From contig JAEDMH010000076.1 in NCBI GenBank assembly GCA_016303095.1, positions 1 through 11,316 on the forward strand: 11,316 nucleotides of DNA. The letters are read 5' to 3'. A program made the translations under genes and the position numbers. Under the pieces are notes generated by a model. It worked only from the letters and a program-made list of their open reading frames with translations. It was not told the DNA's origin and did not search any database. Positions 1 to 7,090 of the stretch are shown piece by piece. Each line of letters opens with the position of its first letter. Position 1 is the stretch's first letter. The stretch comes from Lentisphaeria bacterium (GTDB lineage: Bacteria; Verrucomicrobiota; Lentisphaeria; Oligosphaerales; Oligosphaeraceae).

Positions 1-123
1 CAAAATCAGAATCCGAACCCCGTAGGGGTGGGAGGACAGGCCTTTGCGACGGGGGTGAAGCGTCAGCGCACCCCCCGGCGCCTCTAGCGCCTCTAGCGCC
101 TCTAGACCCTAGACTCTCTAGCC
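1..123. repeat. Intergenic repeat and hairpin region
   Basis: No gene is seen here. Three structures stand out. A small hairpin lies at 17-29 (ACCCC, GTA loop, GGGGT). A larger hairpin has GGGGGTG at 51-57 pairing with CACCCCC at 69-75, with an 11-nt loop. Three exact tandem copies of GCGCCTCTA lie at 78-104, followed by the inverted repeat TCTAG-ACC-CTAGA at 101-113. The region is immediately downstream of the minus-strand glycoside hydrolase gene. No T-rich tail follows either hairpin on the minus strand, so a rho-independent terminator is not supported. It is more likely a dispersed intergenic repeat element. Confidence 0.55.
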
Positions 124-2121
124 TCAATGATTTTCTTCATCGTGGGTGGGGGTTGTATCGAAGAGGATCAGGGCGTAGCCTTCCACCAGGGGGACAGTGA
201 CCTGGCAGTATCCTTCCTCCTCCTGGAAGGGGAGTTCCTGGATATTTCCGGCGGCCAGGCAGCGCACCCGGGTCACGGGGGAGTGGTCCAGTCGCAGGGC
301 GAGTTTTCCGTTGAGGACCACAGGTCGGTCATCCACCTCGATGGTGCCCAGGCGTTTTTCGGGGCAGTAGGTCATGAGATGGACCATGCGCAGATTTCCC
401 TTGAATTGGAGGAATGCCCTGGCGAAGCTGGGCAGGTGTTGGGTGCGCAGCTGGGGGGTGGGATCCAGAGTTTCCAGGATATTATTCAGGAGGAGTCGGG
501 TGTCCCGCATGGCCACCTGGGCATAGCCTTGGAAGAGATTTGCGGCCAGATAGGTGATGTTGCCCTTTCGGAGGAGGAAGGGGAGGTCGGTCTTCTCGGC
601 GGGGGGCGTGTAGAAGTTCACGTGGGAGCCGTCCCATCCCTTGTGGCAGACGGGTCGGACGCAGAAGAGGAGGGAGGAGGCTCCTTCCGTGGCGGCCACC
701 TGGAATCCGTCCCCGAATCCCTGGAGAGGCATAGGGGGGAGTCCTTGGGCGAGGGGGCCTTCCGGCTGGAAGTAGAGAGGCAGGAGGGGGGAGGGGCCCT
801 GATAGAGGGCGGGCCATTCCTTTTCCAGGGCGAAGGCCTTTCCCTGGGGATCCAGGCCCGACTGTCCGGTGGCCAGAATCCTCCCTCCCTTGGCCAAGTG
901 GGCCTTCACCCGGGAGAGGATCTCCGGGGAGAAGGAGACCTGGTCTGGGAAAATCAGCACCTTGTAGGGCTCCCAGGAAACAGCCTCGGTGACAATGTCA
1001 AACTGCACCTTTAGCTCCGTCAGCATCCGGGTGGCTCCCTTCAGGGCAGGTTCGGAGGGATAGATGCACAGGGGAGAGCGCCGGGGGAAGACCACCGCCA
1101 CCTCCGGACGATTCTCCGCCTCCAGAATCCACGGATCGTACCACTGCAGCTCCTGGTAGAGCTCCCGCACCCGCTGGAACACCGGGAGGGGCCAGCGTCC
1201 GTCCGGGGGAAGATGGTCGGCCACATTGGGACGGAGGCCGTTGGCCAGGCCGTAATACAGGTCGTATTCCAGGCTTTCCCGGGTGCGGAGGGTGCCGAAC
1301 TGCCCCCAGTCAATGAAACGCCCCGTCATGTTCAGAATCTGCTTCCCGCTCTTCCGGGCCAGAGGACGCATATAGTGGGCCATCAGAGGCAATTGCTCGT
1401 AGCCGTTCCCCCAAGGAGCCGTGGGCAGACATTCCGCCTCCAGGTGGGTTTCCCAGGCGTCCATCTCCTCAAAGGGGCGCCCGTTGAAGAAGAAGCGCAG
1501 ACCGGGCTTCAAGGAGGCCAGCTGGTCGTGCAGCCGCTGGGCCAGGGCGTGGCTGGAGGCGTGGTTGAAGCGCAAGACGGCCTCCTTGTCCGCCGGATCC
1601 ACCCCCAGAGACTCCATCTTCTGCCGGCAGGCAGGGCACACGCAGTCCGAGGCCGCCATGCAGTCAAAGAAAAAGCCGTCCACATCGTACCACGCCAGCA
1701 CCTCCTTCGCCATGGCCAGCAAATGCTCCCCGTAGCCGGAATTGTAGCACGCCCGCCGATAGTAGAAATCCTGGGGGGTGTATTCCCCTGGCGTGGCGCT
1801 GACTTCCTGCCACTCCGGATGCTCCCGCAGCACTTGGTCGCTATAGTGAACGTTGAAATAGGCGGAAAGGGCAATGCCGTGACGGTGGCAGGCTTGGGCC
1901 AGGGAGCCGAAAACATCCTGGGTCAAGGAAGGATGGGGCTTGCCTACCTTCGTGGGATAGTAGGCGTGACCCTGGTTGCAGCAGGCGTGCAAGGTCAAAT
2001 AGTCCACCCCGCATTGCACCAGCTGCTGGACAAAACTCTCCCCGTCAAAGTGCTTCCCTACTTCCGGGGTGGAGACCATGGTGTGAAAGTCGAAAAACAG
2101 AGAGTAGCGAATGGGTTTCAT
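124..2121 (-). CDS. GHL6-like glycoside hydrolase with beta-galactosidase-trimerisation-like domain
   Basis: This 665-residue protein probably acts on a carbohydrate; its substrate is unknown. Residues about 25-330 read as a TIM-barrel of the 'hypothetical glycosyl hydrolase 6' type. Visible signs are the early strand GVDYLTLHACCNQGHAYYP (38-56), the strand IALSAYFNVHY (83-93), and VDGFFFDC (147-154), whose Asp153 sits where GH29-like barrels carry the nucleophile. A Cys cluster (C154, C160, C162, C165; CPAC at 162-165) fits the CxCxxC insert often seen in this group and could bind a metal. Residues about 338-550 resemble the Rossmann-like beta-galactosidase trimerisation domain (VAVVFPRRSP, then YKVLIFPDQ, then GGRILATG). 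A beta-rich tail follows. No signal peptide is visible, so it is probably cytoplasmic. The first ATG is used; no Shine-Dalgarno precedes it. It is transcribed away from the transporter operon. Family confidence is good; enzymatic activity is inferred. Confidence 0.8.
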   Translation of the reverse strand: MKPIRYSLFFDFHTMVSTPEVGKHFDGESFVQQLVQCGVDYLTLHACCNQGHAYYPTKVGKPHPSLTQDVFGSLAQACHRHGIALSAYFNVHYSDQVLREHPEWQEVSATPGEYTPQDFYYRRACYNSGYGEHLLAMAKEVLAWYDVDGFFFDCMAASDCVCPACRQKMESLGVDPADKEAVLRFNHASSHALAQRLHDQLASLKPGLRFFFNGRPFEEMDAWETHLEAECLPTAPWGNGYEQLPLMAHYMRPLARKSGKQILNMTGRFIDWGQFGTLRTRESLEYDLYYGLANGLRPNVADHLPPDGRWPLPVFQRVRELYQELQWYDPWILEAENRPEVAVVFPRRSPLCIYPSEPALKGATRMLTELKVQFDIVTEAVSWEPYKVLIFPDQVSFSPEILSRVKAHLAKGGRILATGQSGLDPQGKAFALEKEWPALYQGPSPLLPLYFQPEGPLAQGLPPMPLQGFGDGFQVAATEGASSLLFCVRPVCHKGWDGSHVNFYTPPAEKTDLPFLLRKGNITYLAANLFQGYAQVAMRDTRLLLNNILETLDPTPQLRTQHLPSFARAFLQFKGNLRMVHLMTYCPEKRLGTIEVDDRPVVLNGKLALRLDHSPVTRVRCLAAGNIQELPFQEEEGYCQVTVPLVEGYALILFDTTPTHDEENH

Positions 2122-2193
2122 GGAAAAGGTCGGGATTGCTTGGAGGAGAGAGAAGGAAAAGAAGAAGAGCGTCGGCTAATCCGAATATGCCAA

Positions 2194-2221
2194 AGTATAG
2201 GTACGTTTTTCGAGAAATCAA
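2194..2221 (-). promoter_or_regulatory. Candidate sigma-70 promoter of the GHL6 gene
   Basis: On the minus strand TTGATT (plus-strand 2216-2221) and TATACT (2194-2199) are separated by 16 nt. They match the -35 consensus at 4 of 6 and the -10 at 5 of 6 positions. The patch is AT-richer than its surroundings and lies about 73 nt upstream of the gene start. The predicted transcript would begin near 2187. Confidence 0.45.
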
Positions 2222-2263
2222 GGGGTGGGGTGGGAGAAAGGGGATGGCGGGGGTGGTTTTCGG

Positions 2264-2279
2264 GGAGGATTTCTCCTCC
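2264..2279. other. Perfect inverted repeat in the divergent promoter region
   Basis: GGAGGA (2264-2269) and TCCTCC (2274-2279) form a perfect 6-bp stem with a TTTC loop. It lies between the two divergent genes, just upstream of the candidate -10 for potA, so it could be an operator. There is no upstream plus-strand gene in the window that it would terminate. Function is not shown. Confidence 0.3.
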
Positions 2280-2296
2280 ATTTTGGGGGATTCCAA

Positions 2297-2302
2297 TATA
2301 TT
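2297..2302 (+). promoter_or_regulatory. Candidate -10 box for the potABC operon
   Basis: TATATT stands in an AT-rich island (2291-2305) in otherwise GC-rich DNA, about 64 nt before the potA start. No convincing -35 hexamer is seen 16-18 nt upstream, so the promoter may depend on an activator. The predicted start of transcription is about 2309. Confidence 0.3.
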
Positions 2303-2307
2303 ATTCC

Positions 2308-2361
2308 CCTGCCCGTCACCACTTCTCGGGGGTGGTGCGAAGGGGCAGGAGAGCCACTCTC
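2308..2361 (+). promoter_or_regulatory. Structured leader upstream of potA
   Basis: Two adjacent stem-loops fill the expected 5' leader. The first pairs CCTGCCC (2308-2314) with GGGCAGG (2343-2349), with an inner stem CACCAC (2317-2322) to GTGGTG (2332-2337). The second pairs GAGAG (2349-2353) with CTCTC (2357-2361) across a CCA loop. The only purine-rich Shine-Dalgarno-like stretch (AGGAGAG, 2347-2353) is caught in these stems. The pairings are seen in the sequence; control of translation is inferred. It does not match any riboswitch class I recognise. Confidence 0.35.
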
Positions 2362-2365
2362 AGCG

Positions 2366-3610
2366 ATGCTGACGCAACTTAAGGAAACGGTTGAGTTGGA
2401 AGAATTTTTGAAGTTCGACCGTGTGACCAAGTCATACGGTTCCCTGAAAGCGGTTGACGACGTCACCCTGACCATACGCAGGGGGGAGATTTTCTCCATC
2501 CTGGGTCCCAGTGGGTGTGGCAAGACCACCCTTTTGCGGATGTTGGCCGGCTTTGACACGCCGGATTCCGGGCGCATTCTTCTGGACGGGGAGGACATTA
2601 CGGAGCAGTTGCCCAATGTGCGGAAGGTGAACACCGTCTTTCAGAACTATGCTCTCTTTCCCCACATGACGGTGCGGGAGAACATAGCCTTTGGTCTGAA
2701 GCTGAAGCATCTGCCCCGGAAGGTGATTGACCAGGAGGTGGACAAGATGCTGGCCATGATCCAGATGGAGGGGTGCGCCCACAAGAAGCCCAACCAGATT
2801 TCCGGGGGGCAGAAGCAGCGCACGGCCATTGCCCGGGCTCTGATCATGAAGCCCCGGGTGCTGTTGCTGGACGAGCCTCTGGCCGCCTTGGACCTGAAGT
2901 TGCGCCAGCGCATGAGCCTGGAGCTCTCCCTGATCCACGACGAGGTGGGCATCACCTTCATGTATGTCACCCATGACCAGAACGAGGCCATGAGCATCTC
3001 CGACCACATCGCCGTCATGCATGACGGACGCGTGGAGCAAGTGGGCACCCCCGCCGAAATCTACGAGGCCCCCCGCACCAGCTTCGTGGCCGCCTTCATC
3101 GGGGACACCAATTTCTTCGACGGACGGATCTCCGAGGTGGTGGACTCGGAATACTGCTGGCTGGATGTGCCGGAACTGCCCCCCCTCCTCTGCTTCAACG
3201 ACAAGAAGAAAGCCAAGGGGGACTTGGTGCACGTCTCCATCCGCCCGGAAAAATTCTCCATCTCCGTGGATCGTCCCCAGATTGGCCCCAAGCAAAATGT
3301 CCTTCCCGCCACAGTGGAGGACATTGTCTACCAGGGGGACCACACCCGGTACTGGGTGAGCATCGCTCCGGACTGGCGGGTGGCCGTCACCCGTCAGCAC
3401 AACCGCTTCATGCTGGACGAACGCTCCATCACCTGGGGAGACAAGGTCTTCATCTCCTGGCAGTCCGATGACGGCTTCATGCTGGAGCGCTACAGCGAGA
3501 AGGACGAGGATCTCCTGCAGATGCCGCCCCAGCTGCCCGGGGACGAGCCCGTTCCGGAGGCGCCGCCGCCGGCGTCGGAGGCGCAGTCCGGAGAGGAGGA
3601 AGGGAAATGA
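2366..3610 (+). CDS. potA: Spermidine/putrescine-type ABC transporter ATPase, PotA-like
   Basis: This 414-residue cytoplasmic ATPase would energise polyamine import with PotB and PotC. The nucleotide-binding domain is complete: Walker A GPSGCGKT (47-54), Q-loop Gln93 (VFQNYALFPHM), signature ISGGQ (145-149; Ile replaces the usual Leu), Walker B VLLLDE (165-170), D-loop ALD (174-176) and H-loop His203 (YVTHDQNEAMS). Residues about 240-370 form a TOBE-type domain containing the SIRPEK motif (291-296). The last 25 residues are proline- and glutamate-rich and look disordered. The ATG at 2366 is preferred because the frame extends 47 codons upstream only as low-complexity, non-family sequence. The gene overlaps potB by four bases (ATGA). 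The substrate class (spermidine/putrescine) is inferred from overall resemblance; other organic cations are possible. Confidence 0.88.
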   Translation: MLTQLKETVELEEFLKFDRVTKSYGSLKAVDDVTLTIRRGEIFSILGPSGCGKTTLLRMLAGFDTPDSGRILLDGEDITEQLPNVRKVNTVFQNYALFPHMTVRENIAFGLKLKHLPRKVIDQEVDKMLAMIQMEGCAHKKPNQISGGQKQRTAIARALIMKPRVLLLDEPLAALDLKLRQRMSLELSLIHDEVGITFMYVTHDQNEAMSISDHIAVMHDGRVEQVGTPAEIYEAPRTSFVAAFIGDTNFFDGRISEVVDSEYCWLDVPELPPLLCFNDKKKAKGDLVHVSIRPEKFSISVDRPQIGPKQNVLPATVEDIVYQGDHTRYWVSIAPDWRVAVTRQHNRFMLDERSITWGDKVFISWQSDDGFMLERYSEKDEDLLQMPPQLPGDEPVPEAPPPASEAQSGEEEGK

Positions 3611-4491
3611 GAAGCCCGGAAATGCGTCGCCGTGTCCTGGGGGAATATGCGGTCACCGGGCCTTCCCTCCTGTGGATGACGGTCTTCTTCCTTCTGCCCA
3701 CCCTCATCATTTTCGCCATCTCCTTTCGGAGCCGTGGGGAGTATGGAGGGATTGGAGACCAGTGGACATTGGAGACCCTGAAGGCCCTCCGCTACCCCAA
3801 CTATCCCTCCATCATCTGGAGGACCATTTGGATGAGCGTGGCCTGCACGGCTCTCACCCTCTCCATCGCCGTCCCCGTGGCCTACTACATCGCCCGGGTC
3901 TCCGCCAAGGTGCGGGACACGGTGCTCCTGCTCACCATCATTCCCTTCTGGACCAACTTCCTCATCCGGATCTTCGCCTGGAAGTCCGTCCTCCATCCCG
4001 ATGGTCTCCTGAAGCACTTCCTGGTCTTCTGCCATCTCCTGCCGCCGGATGCGGTGCTTCTCTACCGGCCGGAGGCGGTGCTCCTGGTGATGGTCTACAC
4101 CGAACTGCCCTTCGCCATCCTGCCCCTCTACGCCGCCGCCGAAAAGTTCGACTTCTCCCTCTTCGAGGCGGCCATGGATCTGGGGGCCAGCCGGCTCCAT
4201 GCCTTCTTCCGGGTCTTTGTGCCGGGCATTGCCGACGGACTCCTCTCCGCCTGCCTCATGGTCCTGATTCCCTGCATCGGCTCCTATGTCATCCCGGACA
4301 TGGTGGGGGACAAGGATTCCATGATGGTCGGCAATGTCATCGTCAAGATGACCCTGGAACACCGGAATCTCCCCGCTGCCGCCGCTCTCTCCTCCGTGAT
4401 GACGGCCGTCATGTTCCTCCCTCTCCTCTATTTCCTCAAGGGCAAGAAGCAGCCGGACGGCTCGGCCAAGCCGGCAAGGGAGGTGGTCTGA
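3607..4491 (+). CDS. potB: Polyamine-type ABC transporter permease, PotB-like
   Basis: This 294-residue inner-membrane permease pairs with PotC to form the translocation pore. Hydrophobic segments are visible at about 21-40, 75-95, 105-125, 156-178, 210-230 and 260-277. The EAA motif that docks onto the ATPase is clear at 187-206 (EAAMDLGASR, then VFVP). The start overlaps the potA stop (ATGA) and is preceded by a strong GGAGGAAGGG Shine-Dalgarno, which indicates translational coupling. The motif IPCIGSYVIPDMVG (221-234) is typical of PotB proteins. The usual length for PotB is about 275-300 residues, so the gene appears complete. Confidence 0.87.
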   Translation: MRSPEMRRRVLGEYAVTGPSLLWMTVFFLLPTLIIFAISFRSRGEYGGIGDQWTLETLKALRYPNYPSIIWRTIWMSVACTALTLSIAVPVAYYIARVSAKVRDTVLLLTIIPFWTNFLIRIFAWKSVLHPDGLLKHFLVFCHLLPPDAVLLYRPEAVLLVMVYTELPFAILPLYAAAEKFDFSLFEAAMDLGASRLHAFFRVFVPGIADGLLSACLMVLIPCIGSYVIPDMVGDKDSMMVGNVIVKMTLEHRNLPAAAALSSVMTAVMFLPLLYFLKGKKQPDGSAKPAREVV

Positions 4492-4492
4492 C

Positions 4493-5287
4493 ATGAGCAT
4501 GCGACGCAGCCATTTTCCCGCCATCCTCACCTGGACGGTGATTCTCTTCTTCTACGTCCCCATCCTGCTTCTGGTGGTGAACTCCTTCAACGCCAACCGC
4601 CAGGGCACCGTCTGGATGGGCTTCACCTTCCGCTGGTATCACGAACTCTTCTCCGCCAAGGGGAGAGACATTTGGCGGGCCCTCTCCAACACCCTGATCG
4701 TGGCCACCCTCTCCACTGTGATCTCCACCTTCCTGGGAACTTGCGCCGCCTTTGCCCTTCATAAGTACAAAAGCCGACTTCAGAATTTCCACTACTGCCT
4801 CATCTACACTCCCCTGGTGGTGCCGGAGATCCTCATTGGCATCAGCTTGCTGATCTTCTTCATCGCCTTGAAGGTGGAGCTGGGGTTGGCCACCATCGTC
4901 CTGGCCCACGCCACCTTCTGCACCAGCTACGTGGCCATGGCGGTCCTCTCCCGCCTCCAGGACTTTGACATGACCATCCTGGAGGCGGCCCGGGATCTGG
5001 GGGCCAGCCGCTGGGTCACCACCTGGAAGGTCCTGGTGCCCATCATCCTCCCTGGCATCTTCGCCGGGGCCCTCCTGGCCTTCACCCTCTCCATCGATGA
5101 CTTCGTCATCACCTTCTTCGTCAACGGACCGGGCACCACAACCCTGCCCATCCAAATCCAGGGCATGATCAAACGGGGCGCCATGACCATGATCAATGCC
5201 CTTTCCACCCTTCTTCTCGCCATCACCTTCCTGGTGATTCTGGGTTGCCAGCTCATCATGAAGCGCAGCCAGCGCAACGCCGGTTAA
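4493..5287 (+). CDS. potC: Polyamine-type ABC transporter permease, PotC-like
   Basis: This 264-residue inner-membrane permease is the second pore subunit. Membrane segments lie at about 10-31, 65-88, 103-125, 130-152, 184-206 and 236-256. The EAA motif is at 164-183 (EAARDLGASR, then KVLVPI). The stretch LSIDDFVITFFVNGPGTTTLP (199-219) is highly characteristic of PotC. The gene starts one base after the potB stop and has a GGGAGG Shine-Dalgarno inside the potB end, so the three genes form one operon. Length is normal for the family. The expected periplasmic binding protein PotD is not encoded downstream. Confidence 0.88.
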   Translation: MSMRRSHFPAILTWTVILFFYVPILLLVVNSFNANRQGTVWMGFTFRWYHELFSAKGRDIWRALSNTLIVATLSTVISTFLGTCAAFALHKYKSRLQNFHYCLIYTPLVVPEILIGISLLIFFIALKVELGLATIVLAHATFCTSYVAMAVLSRLQDFDMTILEAARDLGASRWVTTWKVLVPIILPGIFAGALLAFTLSIDDFVITFFVNGPGTTTLPIQIQGMIKRGAMTMINALSTLLLAITFLVILGCQLIMKRSQRNAG

Positions 5288-5318
5288 CGGGACCGCATAC
5301 CTCGGGAGACACCATACC

Positions 5319-6044
5319 ATGCCCACGCTGAAAGAATTCAATGCCCGCCATCGCCGAGAAAGCCTCTCTCTCTTCGACGACGAAAGCCGCAGCAACTGCA
5401 CGGTGGAGGAGGCCAAGGCATATCAGAAAAGCCGTCGCCGTCGCCGTCGTCGTCGCGCCTTGCTGGTGGCCATTCCCCTGGTGGCGATTTTGGCGGGCGG
5501 GGGGCTTTGGGGGTACCTCCATCGCCGGGCGGAAGCCCAGGAGCTGGCCCGTCAGGAGGAGGAGCAGGCGAAAGCCCAATCCCAGCAGGAGAATGTGGAG
5601 GGGCTTTCCGAGGCCCGGATGGAGCTCCGGATTCAAGGCGTATCGGAGGACAGCATTCCGGGGCAGGTTTCCTTTGTGGCCCAGCAGGCGTTGTGGCAGA
5701 AGCCCAGCGAGGTGCGGGTGGTGAAGGTCTTCAGCGGCATGAAAAAAGAACCCCTGCCTTTCTCCTTGAGCATGAATGGGGAGACCACCCTTCCCGTGAT
5801 GACTCCGGAGGGGAAGGAGCTGGAATTGAATCTGGCGGATCCCCGGGTGGATGCCGACCTGCTGGCCGCCGCCGTCTCCCAGGCCTGGAACCGCCTCTAT
5901 CCCGATGCCCTCCATCCCATGGAAATCCAGATTCCCAAGGCGGAGGAAAGCCCCTCCCAAAAAGCGGAAAAACAGCGCCTGGAACGCTTCCAGCAAATCC
6001 CCCAGCTGGACGACCCCCGGATGGTGAATCCCTCCGACCACTAG
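5319..6044 (+). CDS. Single-pass membrane protein of unknown function after potC
   Basis: I do not recognise this 241-residue protein. It has a charged cytoplasmic N-terminus (1-46) ending in eight consecutive arginines (39-46). A membrane helix follows (about 47-66, ALLVAIPLVAILAGGGLWGY). Next is a Glu/Gln/Ala-rich probable coiled coil (69-98), then a soluble region (about 99-205) with predicted beta character and no family motif I can name. The C-terminus is charged. The arginine block makes an N-in, C-out topology likely, placing the soluble part in the periplasm. It begins 31 bp after potC on the same strand and precedes a candidate terminator, so it is probably co-transcribed with potABC. 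It does not resemble PotD: it is too short and lacks a cleavable signal and a binding-protein fold signature. Confidence 0.7.
   Translation: MPTLKEFNARHRRESLSLFDDESRSNCTVEEAKAYQKSRRRRRRRRALLVAIPLVAILAGGGLWGYLHRRAEAQELARQEEEQAKAQSQQENVEGLSEARMELRIQGVSEDSIPGQVSFVAQQALWQKPSEVRVVKVFSGMKKEPLPFSLSMNGETTLPVMTPEGKELELNLADPRVDADLLAAAVSQAWNRLYPDALHPMEIQIPKAEESPSQKAEKQRLERFQQIPQLDDPRMVNPSDH
5433..5456 (+). repeat. CGY triplet repeat encoding eight arginines
   Basis: Eight consecutive CGT or CGC codons form a simple triplet repeat that encodes Arg39-Arg46 just before the membrane helix of the 5319-6044 gene. Such tracts can change length in whole codons without a frameshift. Confidence 0.7.
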
Positions 6045-6048
6045 GCTT

Positions 6049-6116
6049 CCCCCCCCCCCTCCCCCCAGGAACAAGGAGGGCGGCGTCCGCCTCTTCTCTC
6101 TTCCCCCCCAAAAAAA
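6049..6116. repeat. Homopolymer tracts: C11-T-C6 and C7A7
   Basis: An 11-base C run (6049-6059) is followed by T and six more C (6061-6066). A run of seven C (6103-6109) joined to seven A (6110-6116) lies further on. All sit in the 93-bp gap before the dehydratase gene, so length changes would alter spacing rather than reading frame. Confidence 0.7.
6076..6102 (+). terminator. Candidate rho-independent terminator
   Basis: The hairpin GGCGG (6079-6083), CGT loop, CCGCC (6087-6091) can be extended by flanking pairs with one bulged G. It is followed by the pyrimidine-rich TTCTCTCTT rather than a pure T run. It lies 32 bp after the stop of the gene at 5319-6044 and would end the potABC transcript. 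The weak tail keeps confidence moderate. Confidence 0.4.
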
Positions 6117-6137
6117 GAATTTCCCAGCCTGCCTCCT

Positions 6138-7079
6138 ATGCGCGCCTACACCCATCATCAGATCGCCTCCCTCCTGGAAACCACCGCTCCCATGCTCATG
6201 CTGGACATGGCGGAACTGGACGAAAATGGGGATGCCGCCCTGGGATGCAAGGCGGTCTCCATCAGCGAAGGCGTCTTCCAGGGGCATTTCCCCGACCAGC
6301 CCATCCTCCCCGGCGTCCTCCAAGTCTCCGCCATGGTGCAGCTCTCCCGCCTCCTCTTCCAGGAATCCATTCCCGGCATTGGGGGCACCCAGATTGTCCT
6401 GCGGCAGATTCGCCGCTTGAAGTTCCGGAAGCCGGTCCTGCCCGGGAATGTGATGAAGGTGGAGGCCCGTCTGCAGGAACGACGGGTGGATGGGGAGGCC
6501 GAATTCCAGGTGAGCTGCTCCACGGAGGCTGGCCTGGCTTCCGCCGGCACCATCCTCCTGGCCCGGGTGAACACCTCCGACTACGACCACCCCCGCCATA
6601 TCGCCTCTCGCCCGGAAAGCCCCTTCCGCCAGGCCATGGCCGAGGGCATCGTCACCGACGCCCAGGGACTCATGAACATCCTTCCCCATCGCCCCCCCTT
6701 CCTCCTCTTGGACAAGGCGGTGAACCTGGGCCAGCCAGAGCCCGCCCGCCTCTACGGCTGCAAAAATCTCAGCTCCTGTGACATGATGATGGCGGGCAAT
6801 ACCACCGGCGTCTATCCCTTCCCCCTGATGCTGGAGGCCGCCGCCCAACTGGGATGCGCCCATCTCCTCTCCCAGCCAGAATACAAGGGAAAACTGGGCA
6901 TCTTCCTGGGCATCGATGAGGCCAACTTCTATCAGCATGCCAAATTCGGGGACTCCCTGGTCATCGCCGGACACTGCGATCTGGGAGGCCGGGCCGGAAT
7001 GGCCGAAGGGGAGCTGTGGGTGGATGACCAAAAGATCGCCACTTGCGCCATGAAGTTCATTCTGGTGGACTCCCTGTAG
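6138..7079 (+). CDS. Tandem double-hotdog FabZ-like 3-hydroxyacyl-ACP dehydratase
   Basis: This 313-residue cytoplasmic protein is two FabZ-type hotdog domains in one chain, about twice the length of ordinary FabZ (about 145-150). Such enzymes dehydrate (3R)-3-hydroxyacyl-ACP in fatty acid synthesis. The N-domain (about 1-145) carries GHFPDQPILPGV (49-60) with catalytic His50, but the position 14 residues on, normally Glu, is Ser64 (LQVSAMVQ). The C-domain (about 173-313) opens with the FabZ-like ILPHRPPFLLLDKAV (181-195) and keeps Glu233 (LMLEAAAQ, 230-237), but the His position is Ala219 (MMMAGNTTG) and no His lies nearby. One composite His50/Glu233 site is therefore possible. The ATG at 6138 has no Shine-Dalgarno; the preceding bases are C/T-rich. 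No acyl carrier protein or ketosynthase gene is adjacent, so the pathway is unknown. A non-catalytic thioester-binding role is the alternative. Confidence 0.8.
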   Translation: MRAYTHHQIASLLETTAPMLMLDMAELDENGDAALGCKAVSISEGVFQGHFPDQPILPGVLQVSAMVQLSRLLFQESIPGIGGTQIVLRQIRRLKFRKPVLPGNVMKVEARLQERRVDGEAEFQVSCSTEAGLASAGTILLARVNTSDYDHPRHIASRPESPFRQAMAEGIVTDAQGLMNILPHRPPFLLLDKAVNLGQPEPARLYGCKNLSSCDMMMAGNTTGVYPFPLMLEAAAQLGCAHLLSQPEYKGKLGIFLGIDEANFYQHAKFGDSLVIAGHCDLGGRAGMAEGELWVDDQKIATCAMKFILVDSL

Positions 7080-7090
7080 GTGCAGGATTA

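Noticed and set aside
51..75. Hairpin as terminator of the glycoside hydrolase gene
   Set aside because: On the minus strand it is followed by GTCGCAAAGG rather than a T run.
127..1014. 295-residue plus-strand ORF inside the glycoside hydrolase
   Set aside because: It is a codon-register shadow of the minus-strand gene and is Gly/Glu-rich without motifs.
5319..6044. Gene as the missing PotD binding protein
   Set aside because: It is 241 residues with an internal uncleaved helix at 47-66 after a polyarginine stretch. PotD is about 350 residues with an N-terminal signal and a two-lobe fold.
5256..7031. 591-residue minus-strand ORF
   Set aside because: It crosses antisense to the membrane protein, the homopolymer gap and the FabZ-like gene. 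Composition is biased and no family is recognisable.
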